Positions 16,911 to 24,090 of a stretch of DNA of 35,400 nucleotides are shown one piece after another; the stretch's first letter is position 1, and each line of letters begins with the position of its first letter. Made by a program: the position numbers and the translations under genes. Source of the DNA: Rhodobacteraceae bacterium PARR1 (GTDB lineage: Bacteria; Pseudomonadota; Alphaproteobacteria; Rhodobacterales; Rhodobacteraceae); NCBI GenBank assembly GCA_002256185.1, contig NKIT01000024.1, forward strand, positions 1 through 35,400, read 5' to 3'. The notes beneath the pieces were generated by a model, which worked only from the letters and a program-made list of their open reading frames with translations, was not told where the DNA came from and did not search any database.

Positions 16911-17692
16911 GCCCTGCCGCCAATCTGCACCATGTCCACCCGCAGCCCCGCCCGTTCCAGCACCGCGCGTTTGGTGTCGGGCAGGCGGGTATCGGTCACA
17001 AGACGCTCCAGCCTGGAAAAATCGCCAAAGCTGCAAAAGGACCGGCTGAACATCTTGCTGCTGTCGGCCAAAAGCACCGGCTGATCCGCTGCGGACAAGA
17101 TGGCCTCCTTGATCTCGACCACGGCGACAGAGGTGTCGGACATCCCCGTTTCTGACACGGCATGGCTGCCGACAAAGGCAATATCCACCCGCAATCGCGC
17201 AAAAGCCCGCAGCGTATCACCCCCGAGCAGCGTGCTGGTCCCCGCCCGCACCATGCCACCCGTGACATGCAGGGTGATGATGGCGGAATCGGCCAAAAGC
17301 GCGGCGATGGCGATGTCATTGGTGATGGCGGTGAACACGATCCCGCGGTCCCGTGCGGCGCGGGCGGCGGCGGCGGTCGTGGTGCCGCTGTCCAGAATGA
17401 CGGTCATCCCCGGACGGATCAAATCCGCCGCCGCGCGCCCGATGGCGGATTTGGCGGCACTTTCCACCTCTGTCGCGATGTCGCGCGTCAGTTCCACCCC
17501 GGCCCGCCGCGCCTCAATCAACACGGCCCCGCCGTGGGTGCGTTCGATATGGCCCAAGGCGCAAAGGTAATCCACATCCCGCCGCAGGGTGGAGATTGAG
17601 ACACCCAGACTGCCGGACATGTCTTTCAGCCCCGCCGCCCCTTCGCGGCGCAAAAGTTCGATGATCCGCGCGCGGCGCAAGGTTGGTAGCAT
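16907..17692 (-). CDS. DeoR-family transcriptional regulator
   Basis: A 261-residue regulator with an N-terminal DeoR helix-turn-helix (residues about 6-55, with SGSLGVSISTLRRDVDYL) and a C-terminal sugar-phosphate sensor domain (ILDSGTTTAAAA near 99-110, then TAITNDIAIA and LLADSSKMF). It is translationally coupled to the dtnK-like gene downstream and divergent from pdxA2. It most likely controls both, responding to a phosphorylated intermediate such as threonate 4-phosphate or a triose phosphate; the ligand is inferred. Repeated TTCCA elements in the 152-base divergent region are candidate binding sites. Confidence 0.93.
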   Translation of the reverse strand: MLPTLRRARIIELLRREGAAGLKDMSGSLGVSISTLRRDVDYLCALGHIERTHGGAVLIEARRAGVELTRDIATEVESAAKSAIGRAAADLIRPGMTVILDSGTTTAAAARAARDRGIVFTAITNDIAIAALLADSAIITLHVTGGMVRAGTSTLLGGDTLRAFARLRVDIAFVGSHAVSETGMSDTSVAVVEIKEAILSAADQPVLLADSSKMFSRSFCSFGDFSRLERLVTDTRLPDTKRAVLERAGLRVDMVQIGGRA

Positions 17693-17749
17693 TCTGGTCC
17701 CCGATCAGGTGCCGCACTGTGGCATCCGCAGGGGCGACGGTGCAAGACG

Positions 17750-17815
17750 TTCCAAGATGCGTCAGCGGGTGCGAATAACCTTCCATGATCTTCCAAATTC
17801 GGTCACAGATGGAAC
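17750..17815. promoter_or_regulatory. TTCCA repeats in the deoR-pdxA2 control region
   Basis: TTCCAAGAT starts at 17750, TTCCATGATC at 17781 and TTCCAAATTC at 17791, the last two exactly 10 bases apart on one face of the helix. An inverted copy, ATGGAA, lies at 17809-17814. Repeats with helical spacing between divergent genes fit operator sites for the DeoR protein. Seen in sequence; the assignment is inferred. Confidence 0.5.
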
Positions 17816-17844
17816 AGCCGCGCCAACCTGCAAAGGAAGTTCCG

Positions 17845-18888
17845 ATGTCCCATCCCATCCTTGGCGTCACGCTTGGCGATCCGGCGGGCATCGGGCCTGA
17901 GATTGCCCTCAAGGCCGTGGCGCGGCTGAAACCACGGCTGGATGCGGGGGAATTCGGGCTGGTGTTGCTGGGCGATCCGGGGGTTTTGGCGCGGGCAGGG
18001 CAGGTGCTGTCGATCACGCCGCCCGATACCGTGACCGAAGATGCCTTGGCCGGGCTCAGCGGGGCCGCCGTCCTGCCTACGCCCACGCCCAAAACCCCGA
18101 TCCGCTGGGGAGAGGTCAGCGCCGAGGGCGGCGAACAGGCCTATCAAGCGGTAGCCATAGCGACCCGTCTGGCGCTGGCGGGCCAGATTGCGGGCATCGT
18201 CACCGCGCCCTTGCACAAAGAGGCGCTGCACATGGCCGGTCATGACTACGCCGGCCATACCGAGATGCTGGCCGATCTGACCGGGGCCACGGGCAGTGTG
18301 ATGATGCTGGCGCATGGTCCCTTTCGCGTCAGCCACGTCACCACCCATTGCGCGCTGGAAGATGTGCCGCGCCGCGCCACTGCCGCCCGCATTGCGCGGG
18401 TGCTGGACCTGACGCTTGCCGCCCTGCGCGCGCTTGGCATCGCCCAACCGCGTATCGCCGTGGCCGCGTTGAACCCCCATGCGGGCGAAGGGGGCCTGTT
18501 CGGACGGCATGATATCGATATCACTGCGCCCGTGGTTGCCTCATACGTCGCGCGGGGGGAGCGTATCTTTGGCCCCATCCCCGGCGACACGGTCTTTGTC
18601 AAACTGCGCGGGCAAGACTTTGACGCCGTGGTGGCGATGTATCACGATCAGGGGCATATCCCGGTCAAACTGCTGGGCTTTACCGTCGATCCCGCTACCG
18701 GCCGCTGGACGGCGCTGAACGGGGTCAATGTCACGCTGGGTCTGCCGGTGATCCGCACCTCGGTTGACCATGGCACGGCCTTTGACATTGCAGGCACCGG
18801 CATCGCGGATGAAACCAGCCTGATCGAGGCGATTGATTATGCCCTGCACCTGACTGCGCCGGGCGTGGGGCGGGCAATCCCGGCATAG
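17845..18888 (+). CDS. pdxA2: 4-phospho-D-threonate 3-dehydrogenase
   Basis: A 347-residue metal- and NAD-dependent enzyme of the PdxA family. Motifs are LGDPAGIGPEIALKAV (N-terminus), HKEALHMAGHDYAGHTEMLA, LNPHAGEGGLFGRHDI and MYHDQGHIPVKLLGF. The last block has the GHIPVKLLGF form of the PdxA2 subgroup, not the GLPVLK form of true pyridoxine-pathway PdxA. It oxidises 4-phospho-D-threonate (or erythronate) at C3 with decarboxylation to dihydroxyacetone phosphate. AAAGGAAG precedes the ATG at 17845. The adjacent dtnK and deoR genes support the catabolic role. Its stop codon lies inside the first unit of a 13-bp tandem repeat. Confidence 0.92.
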   Translation: MSHPILGVTLGDPAGIGPEIALKAVARLKPRLDAGEFGLVLLGDPGVLARAGQVLSITPPDTVTEDALAGLSGAAVLPTPTPKTPIRWGEVSAEGGEQAYQAVAIATRLALAGQIAGIVTAPLHKEALHMAGHDYAGHTEMLADLTGATGSVMMLAHGPFRVSHVTTHCALEDVPRRATAARIARVLDLTLAALRALGIAQPRIAVAALNPHAGEGGLFGRHDIDITAPVVASYVARGERIFGPIPGDTVFVKLRGQDFDAVVAMYHDQGHIPVKLLGFTVDPATGRWTALNGVNVTLGLPVIRTSVDHGTAFDIAGTGIADETSLIEAIDYALHLTAPGVGRAIPA

Positions 18889-18943
18889 CCCCCCGGCATA
18901 GCCCCCCGGCATAGCCCCCCGGCATAGCCCCCCGGCATAGCCC
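18881..18943. repeat. 13-bp tandem repeat, about 4.8 copies
   Basis: The unit CGGCATAGCCCCC starts at 18881, 18894, 18907, 18920 and 18933, the last copy being 11 bases long. Copies are identical. The first copy contains the TAG stop codon of pdxA2, so added or lost copies after it would not alter the protein. The array looks like slippage expansion of the pdxA2 3' end. Confidence 0.97.
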
Positions 18944-19047
18944 AAAGCGGGCCGGTGCATCCAAAGGAACGGATTGCGGCGGGGAATGTGGCGCTTAGGC
19001 TGTGATCGACGATGCCGGATGCGCGGCGACGGACGGGGGATGGGGTG

Positions 19048-19890
19048 ATGGATATTCGGCTGGCTGCAACGGTGCTTTGTGCCGTGTTCTGGGGCCTTCA
19101 GGCCGGGGCAAACACGCTGTCGGTGGATTGTTCCCGGACCCAGATTTGGGCCGAACAGGAAATCTGCCGAAAGCCTGCCCTGATGCGACTGGATGTGGTC
19201 GATCTGGCCCTGTTTCGCACTCTGCGCGCCTCTGGCGGGCTAAGCGAGCCGACACGCGCCGATCATCGCGCCGCCTTTCTGGCCGGGCGCGAAGCCTGCC
19301 AGTCCGATACGCCCTGTCTCGAATCCGCCTATCGGCGTGACCTGTCGTGGCTTGCCGCCGCGTTGGGGGCGGTCGACGCCAAGGGGGGCTATTGGGCCGT
19401 CGCCACGGATGGGACTTCGACGGCGGGGCTGACGCTGCGGCGCAAAGCCTCGGCCAATGCCAAGGCGTTGGAGGTGATCGCGGCAGAAATGCCGGTGCAG
19501 GTTCTGGAACAGACCAACACGGGGTGGTGGCAGGTGCGTTCGCTGACCACAGGGGTGTCAGGGTGGGTGCCGCGCAGCAAGGCCGGTCGCGCGACGCTGA
19601 CCTATCAGCCCCAATGGGCCGAGGACGATGTGACGCCGGTTCCGCCGCTTCCGGCCGCCGTTGTTTCAGACCCCGTCGCCGCTGCACCCGCTGCCACGCC
19701 GCCGCGCGACATGGTGGACCGGGCAGAGTATGACGCCAAACTTGCCGAAATCGCCGCGCTGACTGCTGCGTTGGTGGACAGTCAGTCACGGATTGACGCC
19801 CTGAAACGACAGGTGGCAGAGGTTCTGGCGGCCATGTCCTTTTGCACCGCCGATCCCGAATGTGCCAACGCCATGGGCTTGCAGCCGTGA
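19048..19890 (+). CDS. Exported LprI-like protein with SH3 domain and coiled coil
   Basis: A 280-residue secreted or periplasmic protein. Using the ATG at 19048 (GGACGGGGGA upstream) gives a clean signal peptide, MDIRLAATVLCAVFWGLQAGA. Next comes an LprI/DUF1311-like domain with the family cysteine pattern (VDCSRTQIWAEQEIC, later REACQSDTPCLESAYRRDL). A bacterial SH3-type domain follows (GLTLRRKASANAKAL, then TGWWQVRSLTTGVSGWVP), then a Pro/Ala-rich linker, a short predicted coiled coil near EIAALTAALVDSQSRIDALK, and a tail with two Cys. LprI-like domains are linked to lysozyme inhibition and SH3b domains to cell-wall binding, so an envelope role is likely. Tandem repeats lie on both sides. 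Confidence 0.85.
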   Translation: MDIRLAATVLCAVFWGLQAGANTLSVDCSRTQIWAEQEICRKPALMRLDVVDLALFRTLRASGGLSEPTRADHRAAFLAGREACQSDTPCLESAYRRDLSWLAAALGAVDAKGGYWAVATDGTSTAGLTLRRKASANAKALEVIAAEMPVQVLEQTNTGWWQVRSLTTGVSGWVPRSKAGRATLTYQPQWAEDDVTPVPPLPAAVVSDPVAAAPAATPPRDMVDRAEYDAKLAEIAALTAALVDSQSRIDALKRQVAEVLAAMSFCTADPECANAMGLQP

Positions 19891-19897
19891 CCGCCTG

Positions 19898-19924
19898 AAA
19901 AAACGGGCCGGGAAAACCCGGCCC
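19898..19924 (-). terminator. Intrinsic terminator for the DUF1127 gene
   Basis: GGGCCGGG (19905-19912), AAAA, CCCGGCCC (19917-19924) is a perfect 8-bp stem. The six A bases at 19898-19903 become a T-run when read on the minus strand, so it stops transcription from the DUF1127 gene at 19996-20208. It has no T-run on the + side. Confidence 0.8.
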
Positions 19925-19982
19925 AGTCAGGGGAAAACAGTAAGGGGAAAGCAGTCGGGGGAAAGCAGTCGGGGGGAAAACC
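19925..19982. repeat. 14-bp tandem repeat, four imperfect copies
   Basis: Copies begin at 19925, 19939, 19953 and 19967 with the pattern AGTCRGGGGAAARC. The G-run grows from four to six bases across the array, as expected from slippage. It lies in the 3' untranslated part of the DUF1127 transcript, just before its terminator. Confidence 0.93.
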
Positions 19983-19995
19983 TTTGGCGCTGCGA

Positions 19996-20208
19996 TCAGT
20001 CGCGCCAGAAAGGTTTTTCAACCTCATCCCGTGCTCGGTCCGGGGTCAGGCCGATGTCGGTCAGGATATGCGCGTCCAGCCGGGCCAGCGCATGGCGGCT
20101 GCGGCGGCGGTCGTCCCAGCGGGCCACGGCCAGCGCCAGCGCAACCAATGCACGCGACAACGGCGGCAGGTGGGCGGGCAGGGCGAAGGTGGCGGTCCGG
20201 GCCGACAT
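19996..20208 (-). CDS. DUF1127 small protein
   Basis: A 70-residue basic protein. The C-terminal half has the DUF1127 signature: WDDRRRSRHALARLDAHIL, then TDIGLTPDRARDEVEKPFW. Short DUF1127 proteins in alphaproteobacteria have been linked to RNA turnover and to phosphate and stress responses; the role of this one is not known. It diverges from the MocR gene, whose binding sites probably overlap its promoter, and is followed by a repeat array and an intrinsic terminator. Confidence 0.9.
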   Translation of the reverse strand: MSARTATFALPAHLPPLSRALVALALAVARWDDRRRSRHALARLDAHILTDIGLTPDRARDEVEKPFWRD

Positions 20209-20221
20209 GGCAGTCTCCTAT

Positions 20222-20266
20222 TTGTATTGATACAATGTGTGCACTTGCGTATGATATAGATACAAT
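20222..20266. promoter_or_regulatory. MocR/GntR-type operator sites
   Basis: TTGTATTGATACAA (20222-20235) is an inverted repeat of TTGTAT/ATACAA with a TG centre. A second ATACAAT half-site ends at 20266: TTGATACAAT and TAGATACAAT lie exactly 30 bases apart, about three helical turns. GTAT/ATAC halves and direct repeats are usual for MocR regulators. The sites lie between the divergent MocR and DUF1127 genes. Confidence 0.7.
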
Positions 20267-20295
20267 ATCCGCCCCCGACTCACCAGAGGAACATT

Positions 20296-21702
20296 GTGAC
20301 CGGAACAATCTGGACGCCTGATCTGACACATTTCCCCGGTCCGAAGTACCTCGCCCTCAGCCGTGCGCTGCGCGAGGCGGTGCGGGCGGGCGTATTGGCC
20401 GAAGGCAGCCAATTGCCCACCGTACGCGATCTGGCCTGGCATCTGGGTGTCACGCCCGGCACGGTCAGCCGCGCCTATGCGCTGGCCACGCAAGAGGGGC
20501 TGCTTGCCGCCACCGTCGGGCGCGGCACTTTCGTTGCCGCCCGCGCGCCGCGTCTGGGGCCGACGCAGCCCCTGTTCGTGGAGCGAGAGCCGCAATATCT
20601 TCAAGGCCGCGCCGATCTGCGTGCGCCGCAATTGCCCGATGTGGGGCAGGGTGAGGCCTTCCGTGCCGCACTTTTGGCGGCGGCAGAGTCGGTGGGGCCG
20701 GATTGGATCGACTACCCCAGCCAAAGGGCCGAAGCCCCCTTGCGCGCCGCCATCGTGGATTGGGTGTCAGACCGCGTCCTCGGTGCCGTCGGGCCGGATG
20801 ATATCGCCCTGACGGCAGGCGGGCAGAATGCCATCAACCTGATTTTCCTGTGCTGTCTGCGCGGAGATCGTCCCGTGGTGCTGACCGAGGAACTCTCGTA
20901 CCCCGGCTTCCGCCACGCCGCCCGTCTGGCCCGCGCCGATGTGGTGGGGGTGGAAACCGATGCCGAAGGTCTGGTCCCAGAGGCGCTGGAGGCCGCCTGT
21001 CGCCGCCACGGTGCGCAGGTGCTCTGTGTGACGACCGAGGCGCAGAACCCCACCACCGCCCGGATGGGCCTGGAACGCCGCCAGCGCATTGCCGCCATCG
21101 CCCGCCATTTCGACCTGCAGGTGATTGAGGATGACTGCTACAGCCTGACCGACAGCAACCTGCCGTCGTTGCGGGCGCTGGCCCCGGAACGGGTCTGGCA
21201 TGTCGGCAGCCTGTCGAAAACCATCTCGGCCGCGCTGCGCTTTGGCTATGTGGTCTGCCCCAGCGGGATGGGGGAAACCGGGCGCTTGACGGCGCAGCAC
21301 GCCTATTTCGCGCTGGCAAAGCCGGTGTCGGACATCGCGCTGCACCTGTTCACCAGTGGTGCCGCGGCGGACTTGCGGCGCAAGGGGGCGGCGGACCTTG
21401 ACGCGCGGTTGGCGCTGACGGTGCAGCATCTGGGGCGGTTCGATCTGGTCTGGCAACCGGGGTTGCGCTTTGTGTTCCTGCGCCTGCCGCAGGGATGGCG
21501 GGCCTCTACCTTCACCCGTGAGGCCGAGGGCGAAGGGGTGCTGCTGCGGTCTGCCGATGAATACACGCTGATCCATGGCCGCGCCCCACAGGCGGTGCGT
21601 CTGGCGCTGGCGGGGAATGTCCCGCTGGCGCGGTTCGAGGCGGGGTTGCGGTCACTGGCGCGGCTTTTGGATCGCCCGCCTTATGATCCGCCCGCCGTGT
21701 GA
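20296..21702 (+). CDS. MocR-family (GntR-aminotransferase fusion) regulator
   Basis: A 468-residue PLP-dependent transcription factor. An N-terminal GntR winged helix (about 15-80, with LPTVRDLAWHLGVTPGTVSRAY) is fused to a type I aminotransferase fold. The PLP lysine is Lys308 in VGSLSKTISAALRFGYV, with NPTT (251-254) and Asp279-Asp280 as other PLP-contact motifs. These proteins regulate genes rather than make amino acids. The GTG start at 20296 follows AGAGGAAC. No PdxST, GABA or taurine genes are adjacent, so the DUF1127 gene and self-regulation are the only visible targets. Confidence 0.94.
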   Translation: MTGTIWTPDLTHFPGPKYLALSRALREAVRAGVLAEGSQLPTVRDLAWHLGVTPGTVSRAYALATQEGLLAATVGRGTFVAARAPRLGPTQPLFVEREPQYLQGRADLRAPQLPDVGQGEAFRAALLAAAESVGPDWIDYPSQRAEAPLRAAIVDWVSDRVLGAVGPDDIALTAGGQNAINLIFLCCLRGDRPVVLTEELSYPGFRHAARLARADVVGVETDAEGLVPEALEAACRRHGAQVLCVTTEAQNPTTARMGLERRQRIAAIARHFDLQVIEDDCYSLTDSNLPSLRALAPERVWHVGSLSKTISAALRFGYVVCPSGMGETGRLTAQHAYFALAKPVSDIALHLFTSGAAADLRRKGAADLDARLALTVQHLGRFDLVWQPGLRFVFLRLPQGWRASTFTREAEGEGVLLRSADEYTLIHGRAPQAVRLALAGNVPLARFEAGLRSLARLLDRPPYDPPAV

Positions 21703-21872
21703 TCGGGGCGCAGGACGCAAAACCCAGAACAACGCATGCGGCATGTCCCGCCCTTTGGCGGCCTGCCGCGCGACAGGTGGGGTTCGCCATGCCAATGGAT
21801 GTGTTGCGCCCCGCTTGGCCTTTCCCCGATGCTGACTTCCATAAGAAAAACAAGGCAGGTGGGTAAGCGGAT

Positions 21873-22133
21873 ATGGGACTTCAGGCATCTTTTCACGCGC
21901 CACATGGCGGGGCTGACTTTCTGGGCATGCGCAAGGCACGCTCCGGGGCGACGGAAATCGTCTACGATGACGGCGCGGCGCGGCGCATGGTGTGGCGCGT
22001 GACCGCAGCCAAACCCGATGAGGCCCGGATCTCCGAAGCCATGCGCGTCGCCGTCGGCAGTGCGCGGGTCGTGACCACGCTTTATGACGAGCTGACCAAA
22101 CACGCCATCGCCATCGAACGGGTTGGCCTCTGA
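21873..22133 (+). CDS. Small hypothetical protein, 86 residues
   Basis: I do not recognise this protein. It has an AGGTGGG ribosome binding site (21857-21863) about 10 bases before the ATG, and a composition like real genes here. There is no signal peptide or membrane segment. It begins MGLQASFHAPHGG and has a central EIVYDDGAARRMVWRV. It lies alone between the MocR gene and the PotB-like operon, so no function can be inferred. The opposite strand is also open over much of this stretch, but without a good start. Confidence 0.55.
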   Translation: MGLQASFHAPHGGADFLGMRKARSGATEIVYDDGAARRMVWRVTAAKPDEARISEAMRVAVGSARVVTTLYDELTKHAIAIERVGL

Positions 22134-22261
22134 CCCCCCGCTTGCGGCTGTCCTTTATGCACAGGAATAAGGCGCATCGCGCGCTGACGCCTCGTTTTTG
22201 AACAAACAGTCCCCGGATCACCCGCGCCAGCCCTTGCCAGAGGCAAAGCGCATCGTCTAGT

Positions 22262-22271
22262 TTTGATCAAA
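22262..22271. promoter_or_regulatory. Palindrome TTTGATCAAA upstream of the PotB-like gene
   Basis: A perfect 10-base palindrome 56 bases before the permease start, in an AT-richer patch. It could be an operator, but it is too short for an FNR site (TTGAT-N4-ATCAA) and may be chance. Confidence 0.3.
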
Positions 22272-22327
22272 CGGGGTCGTTGCCGGGGTTTTGACCACGG
22301 CGCGGCACCCGGCCAACAGGGGGCGCA

Positions 22328-23287
22328 ATGTCAGGAAACAAAAGTTCCGGTGGACGGTCCGGGCAACTTGGCCGGTCCGAGGCGAAAAGCGGGCTGCTGC
22401 TGATCAGTCCGACCGCGATTTTCGCGCTGCTGTTGCTGGCCGCGCCCTTGGCCACGATCATCGCCTACAGCTTCATGGCCGATGGCTATCTGACCATCAT
22501 CCCGCAGTTCCAGATCTGCAATTACATCGGCACCTGTTCCAGCTATGAGATGAAGGACGGCGTCCTGACAGCGGCCAAGGAATACAAGGGCGTGTTCTCT
22601 GATCCCTTGGCGCAAACCTTGTTGGTGCGGTCCTTGGGCGTGTCGATGATGGTCACGCTGGTGACGGTGGTGCTGGCCTTTCCGGTGGCCTATTTCGTCA
22701 GCTTCCACGTCGGCCCCGACCGCAAGTCGCTGTGGCTGTTCCTGATCACCATCCCGTTCTGGACGTCCTATCTGGTGCGGGTGTTCCTGTGGAAGGTGAT
22801 CCTTGGCTATAACGGGGTCATCAACTCTGCCCTGCTGGGCATCGGGATCATTGACGAGCCGATCACCGCGCTGAACTACAACGTCGGCGCGATCATCACC
22901 ACGCTGGCCCATGCCTATGCCCCCTTTGCCATCCTGCCGATCTTTGTGGCGCTGGAAAAGATCGACCGCTCTTTCCTTGAGGCGGGGCAAGACCTTGGCG
23001 AAAGCGCCTTCAACACCTTCCGCCGCGTGACGTTGCCCTTGGCTATGCCGGGGGTGATTTCGGCCACGCTGATCGTGTTCATCCCCACCGTGGGCGACTA
23101 CGTGACGCCCAACCTTGTCGGCGGACCCGAAGGCAAGCTGGTCGCGAACCTGATCCAGTTGCAATACATGAAGCTGGACAACTATCCGCTCGGCTCGGCT
23201 ACGGCAGTGTCGGCGATGCTGCTGGTGGCGATTGTCAGCCTGATCTTCCTGTTCCTTACGCGCCGTTATCTGAGGGGGCCGAAATGA
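22328..23287 (+). CDS. ABC importer permease, PotB-like
   Basis: A 319-residue inner-membrane permease of the spermidine/putrescine (MalF/PotB) type. A polar N-terminus of about 20 residues precedes the first membrane helix, then an extended periplasmic loop contains ICNYIGTCSSYEM. The cytoplasmic coupling motif is EAGQDLGESAFNTFRRVTLP. It overlaps the next permease by four bases. The substrate could be a polyamine or another small cationic or organic molecule; without a binding protein it cannot be decided. The upstream gap of 194 bases holds the probable promoter. Confidence 0.92.
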   Translation: MSGNKSSGGRSGQLGRSEAKSGLLLISPTAIFALLLLAAPLATIIAYSFMADGYLTIIPQFQICNYIGTCSSYEMKDGVLTAAKEYKGVFSDPLAQTLLVRSLGVSMMVTLVTVVLAFPVAYFVSFHVGPDRKSLWLFLITIPFWTSYLVRVFLWKVILGYNGVINSALLGIGIIDEPITALNYNVGAIITTLAHAYAPFAILPIFVALEKIDRSFLEAGQDLGESAFNTFRRVTLPLAMPGVISATLIVFIPTVGDYVTPNLVGGPEGKLVANLIQLQYMKLDNYPLGSATAVSAMLLVAIVSLIFLFLTRRYLRGPK

Positions 23288-24090
23288 AGGGCGGATGGTT
23301 CCGGGGCTATGCCATCGTTTATCTTCTGGTGCTGTATGCGCCGATCATGCTGCTGCCGATCTTTGCCTTCAACGACAGCGCCATCGTGTCTTTCCCCTTG
23401 GCGGGGTTCACCACCAAATGGTTCACCCAGATGGCGGACGAACCCACCTTGCATGACGCGCTGAGAAATTCGCTGTTCATCGCGGTCTCAACAGCGGTCA
23501 TCTCCACGCTGTTGGGCATCCTTGCGGCCCGTGCCTCTACCCGCTTTGTCTTTCCAGCCAAGGGCGCGATCATGGGGCTGATCATGCTGCCCTTGGTGCT
23601 GCCTGAAATCATCGCGGCGGTGTCCTTGCTGGTGGTGTTTCTGGGCATCGGCATCCCGCTGGGCCTGATCACCATCATTCTGGGCCATGTGCTGGTCTGC
23701 ACGCCCTTTGCCATCGCGATCCTGTCGGCATCGTTCCAATCCTTGGACAAATCGCTGGAGGAAGCCGCCTATGATCTTGGCGAAACGCCGCTGTCAACCT
23801 TTTGGCTGATCATCCTGCCCTTGGTGATGCCGGGGATCATCTCATCCCTTCTGATCACCTTCACGATCTCCTTGGATGAGTTCATCATGGCCTTCTTCCT
23901 TGGCGGCACCAATGTGACGCTGCCGGTCTATATCTTCTCGCAGTTCCGCTTCCCGCAATCGGTGCCGGTCATCATGGCGCTGGGGACATTGCTGGTGCTG
24001 CTGTCCATCACCCTGCTTGCGATTGCCGAATACTTCCGCCGCCGTGGCATCGCAAAGACTGGCGGAAAGAATACCGGAGGCTTCCTGTGA
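23284..24090 (+). CDS. ABC importer permease, PotC-like
   Basis: A 268-residue inner-membrane permease of the PotC type with six hydrophobic segments, starting MKGGWFRGYAIVYLLVLYAPI. The coupling motif is EEAAYDLGETPLSTFWLIILPLV, followed by the family block TFTISLDEFIMAFFLGG. ATGA overlap with the upstream permease (23284-23287) and GTGA overlap with the ATPase (24087-24090) show a tightly coupled operon. Confidence 0.93.
   Translation: MKGGWFRGYAIVYLLVLYAPIMLLPIFAFNDSAIVSFPLAGFTTKWFTQMADEPTLHDALRNSLFIAVSTAVISTLLGILAARASTRFVFPAKGAIMGLIMLPLVLPEIIAAVSLLVVFLGIGIPLGLITIILGHVLVCTPFAIAILSASFQSLDKSLEEAAYDLGETPLSTFWLIILPLVMPGIISSLLITFTISLDEFIMAFFLGGTNVTLPVYIFSQFRFPQSVPVIMALGTLLVLLSITLLAIAEYFRRRGIAKTGGKNTGGFL

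Noticed and set aside
17742-17755. Fourth LacI-type operator near pdxA2
   Set aside because: GACGTTCC shares only part of the core and is not symmetric; about 8 of 14 bases match the site at 6036-6049.
17845-18888. Pyridoxine biosynthesis pdxA
   Set aside because: The GHIPVKLLGF motif and the dtnK/deoR neighbours indicate PdxA2 of threonate catabolism.
18881-19982. CRISPR-like array
   Set aside because: The repeats are 13-14 bases, directly adjacent with no spacers, and there are no cas genes.
20296-21702. Plain aminotransferase
   Set aside because: An N-terminal GntR helix-turn-helix and divergent operator sites show a MocR regulator.
21681-22103. Minus-strand open frame opposite the small hypothetical gene
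   Set aside because: It has no good ribosome binding site and a His/Arg-rich shadow composition.
22262-22271. FNR/FnrL box
   Set aside because: TTTGATCAAA lacks the 4-base spacer needed between TTGAT and ATCAA.
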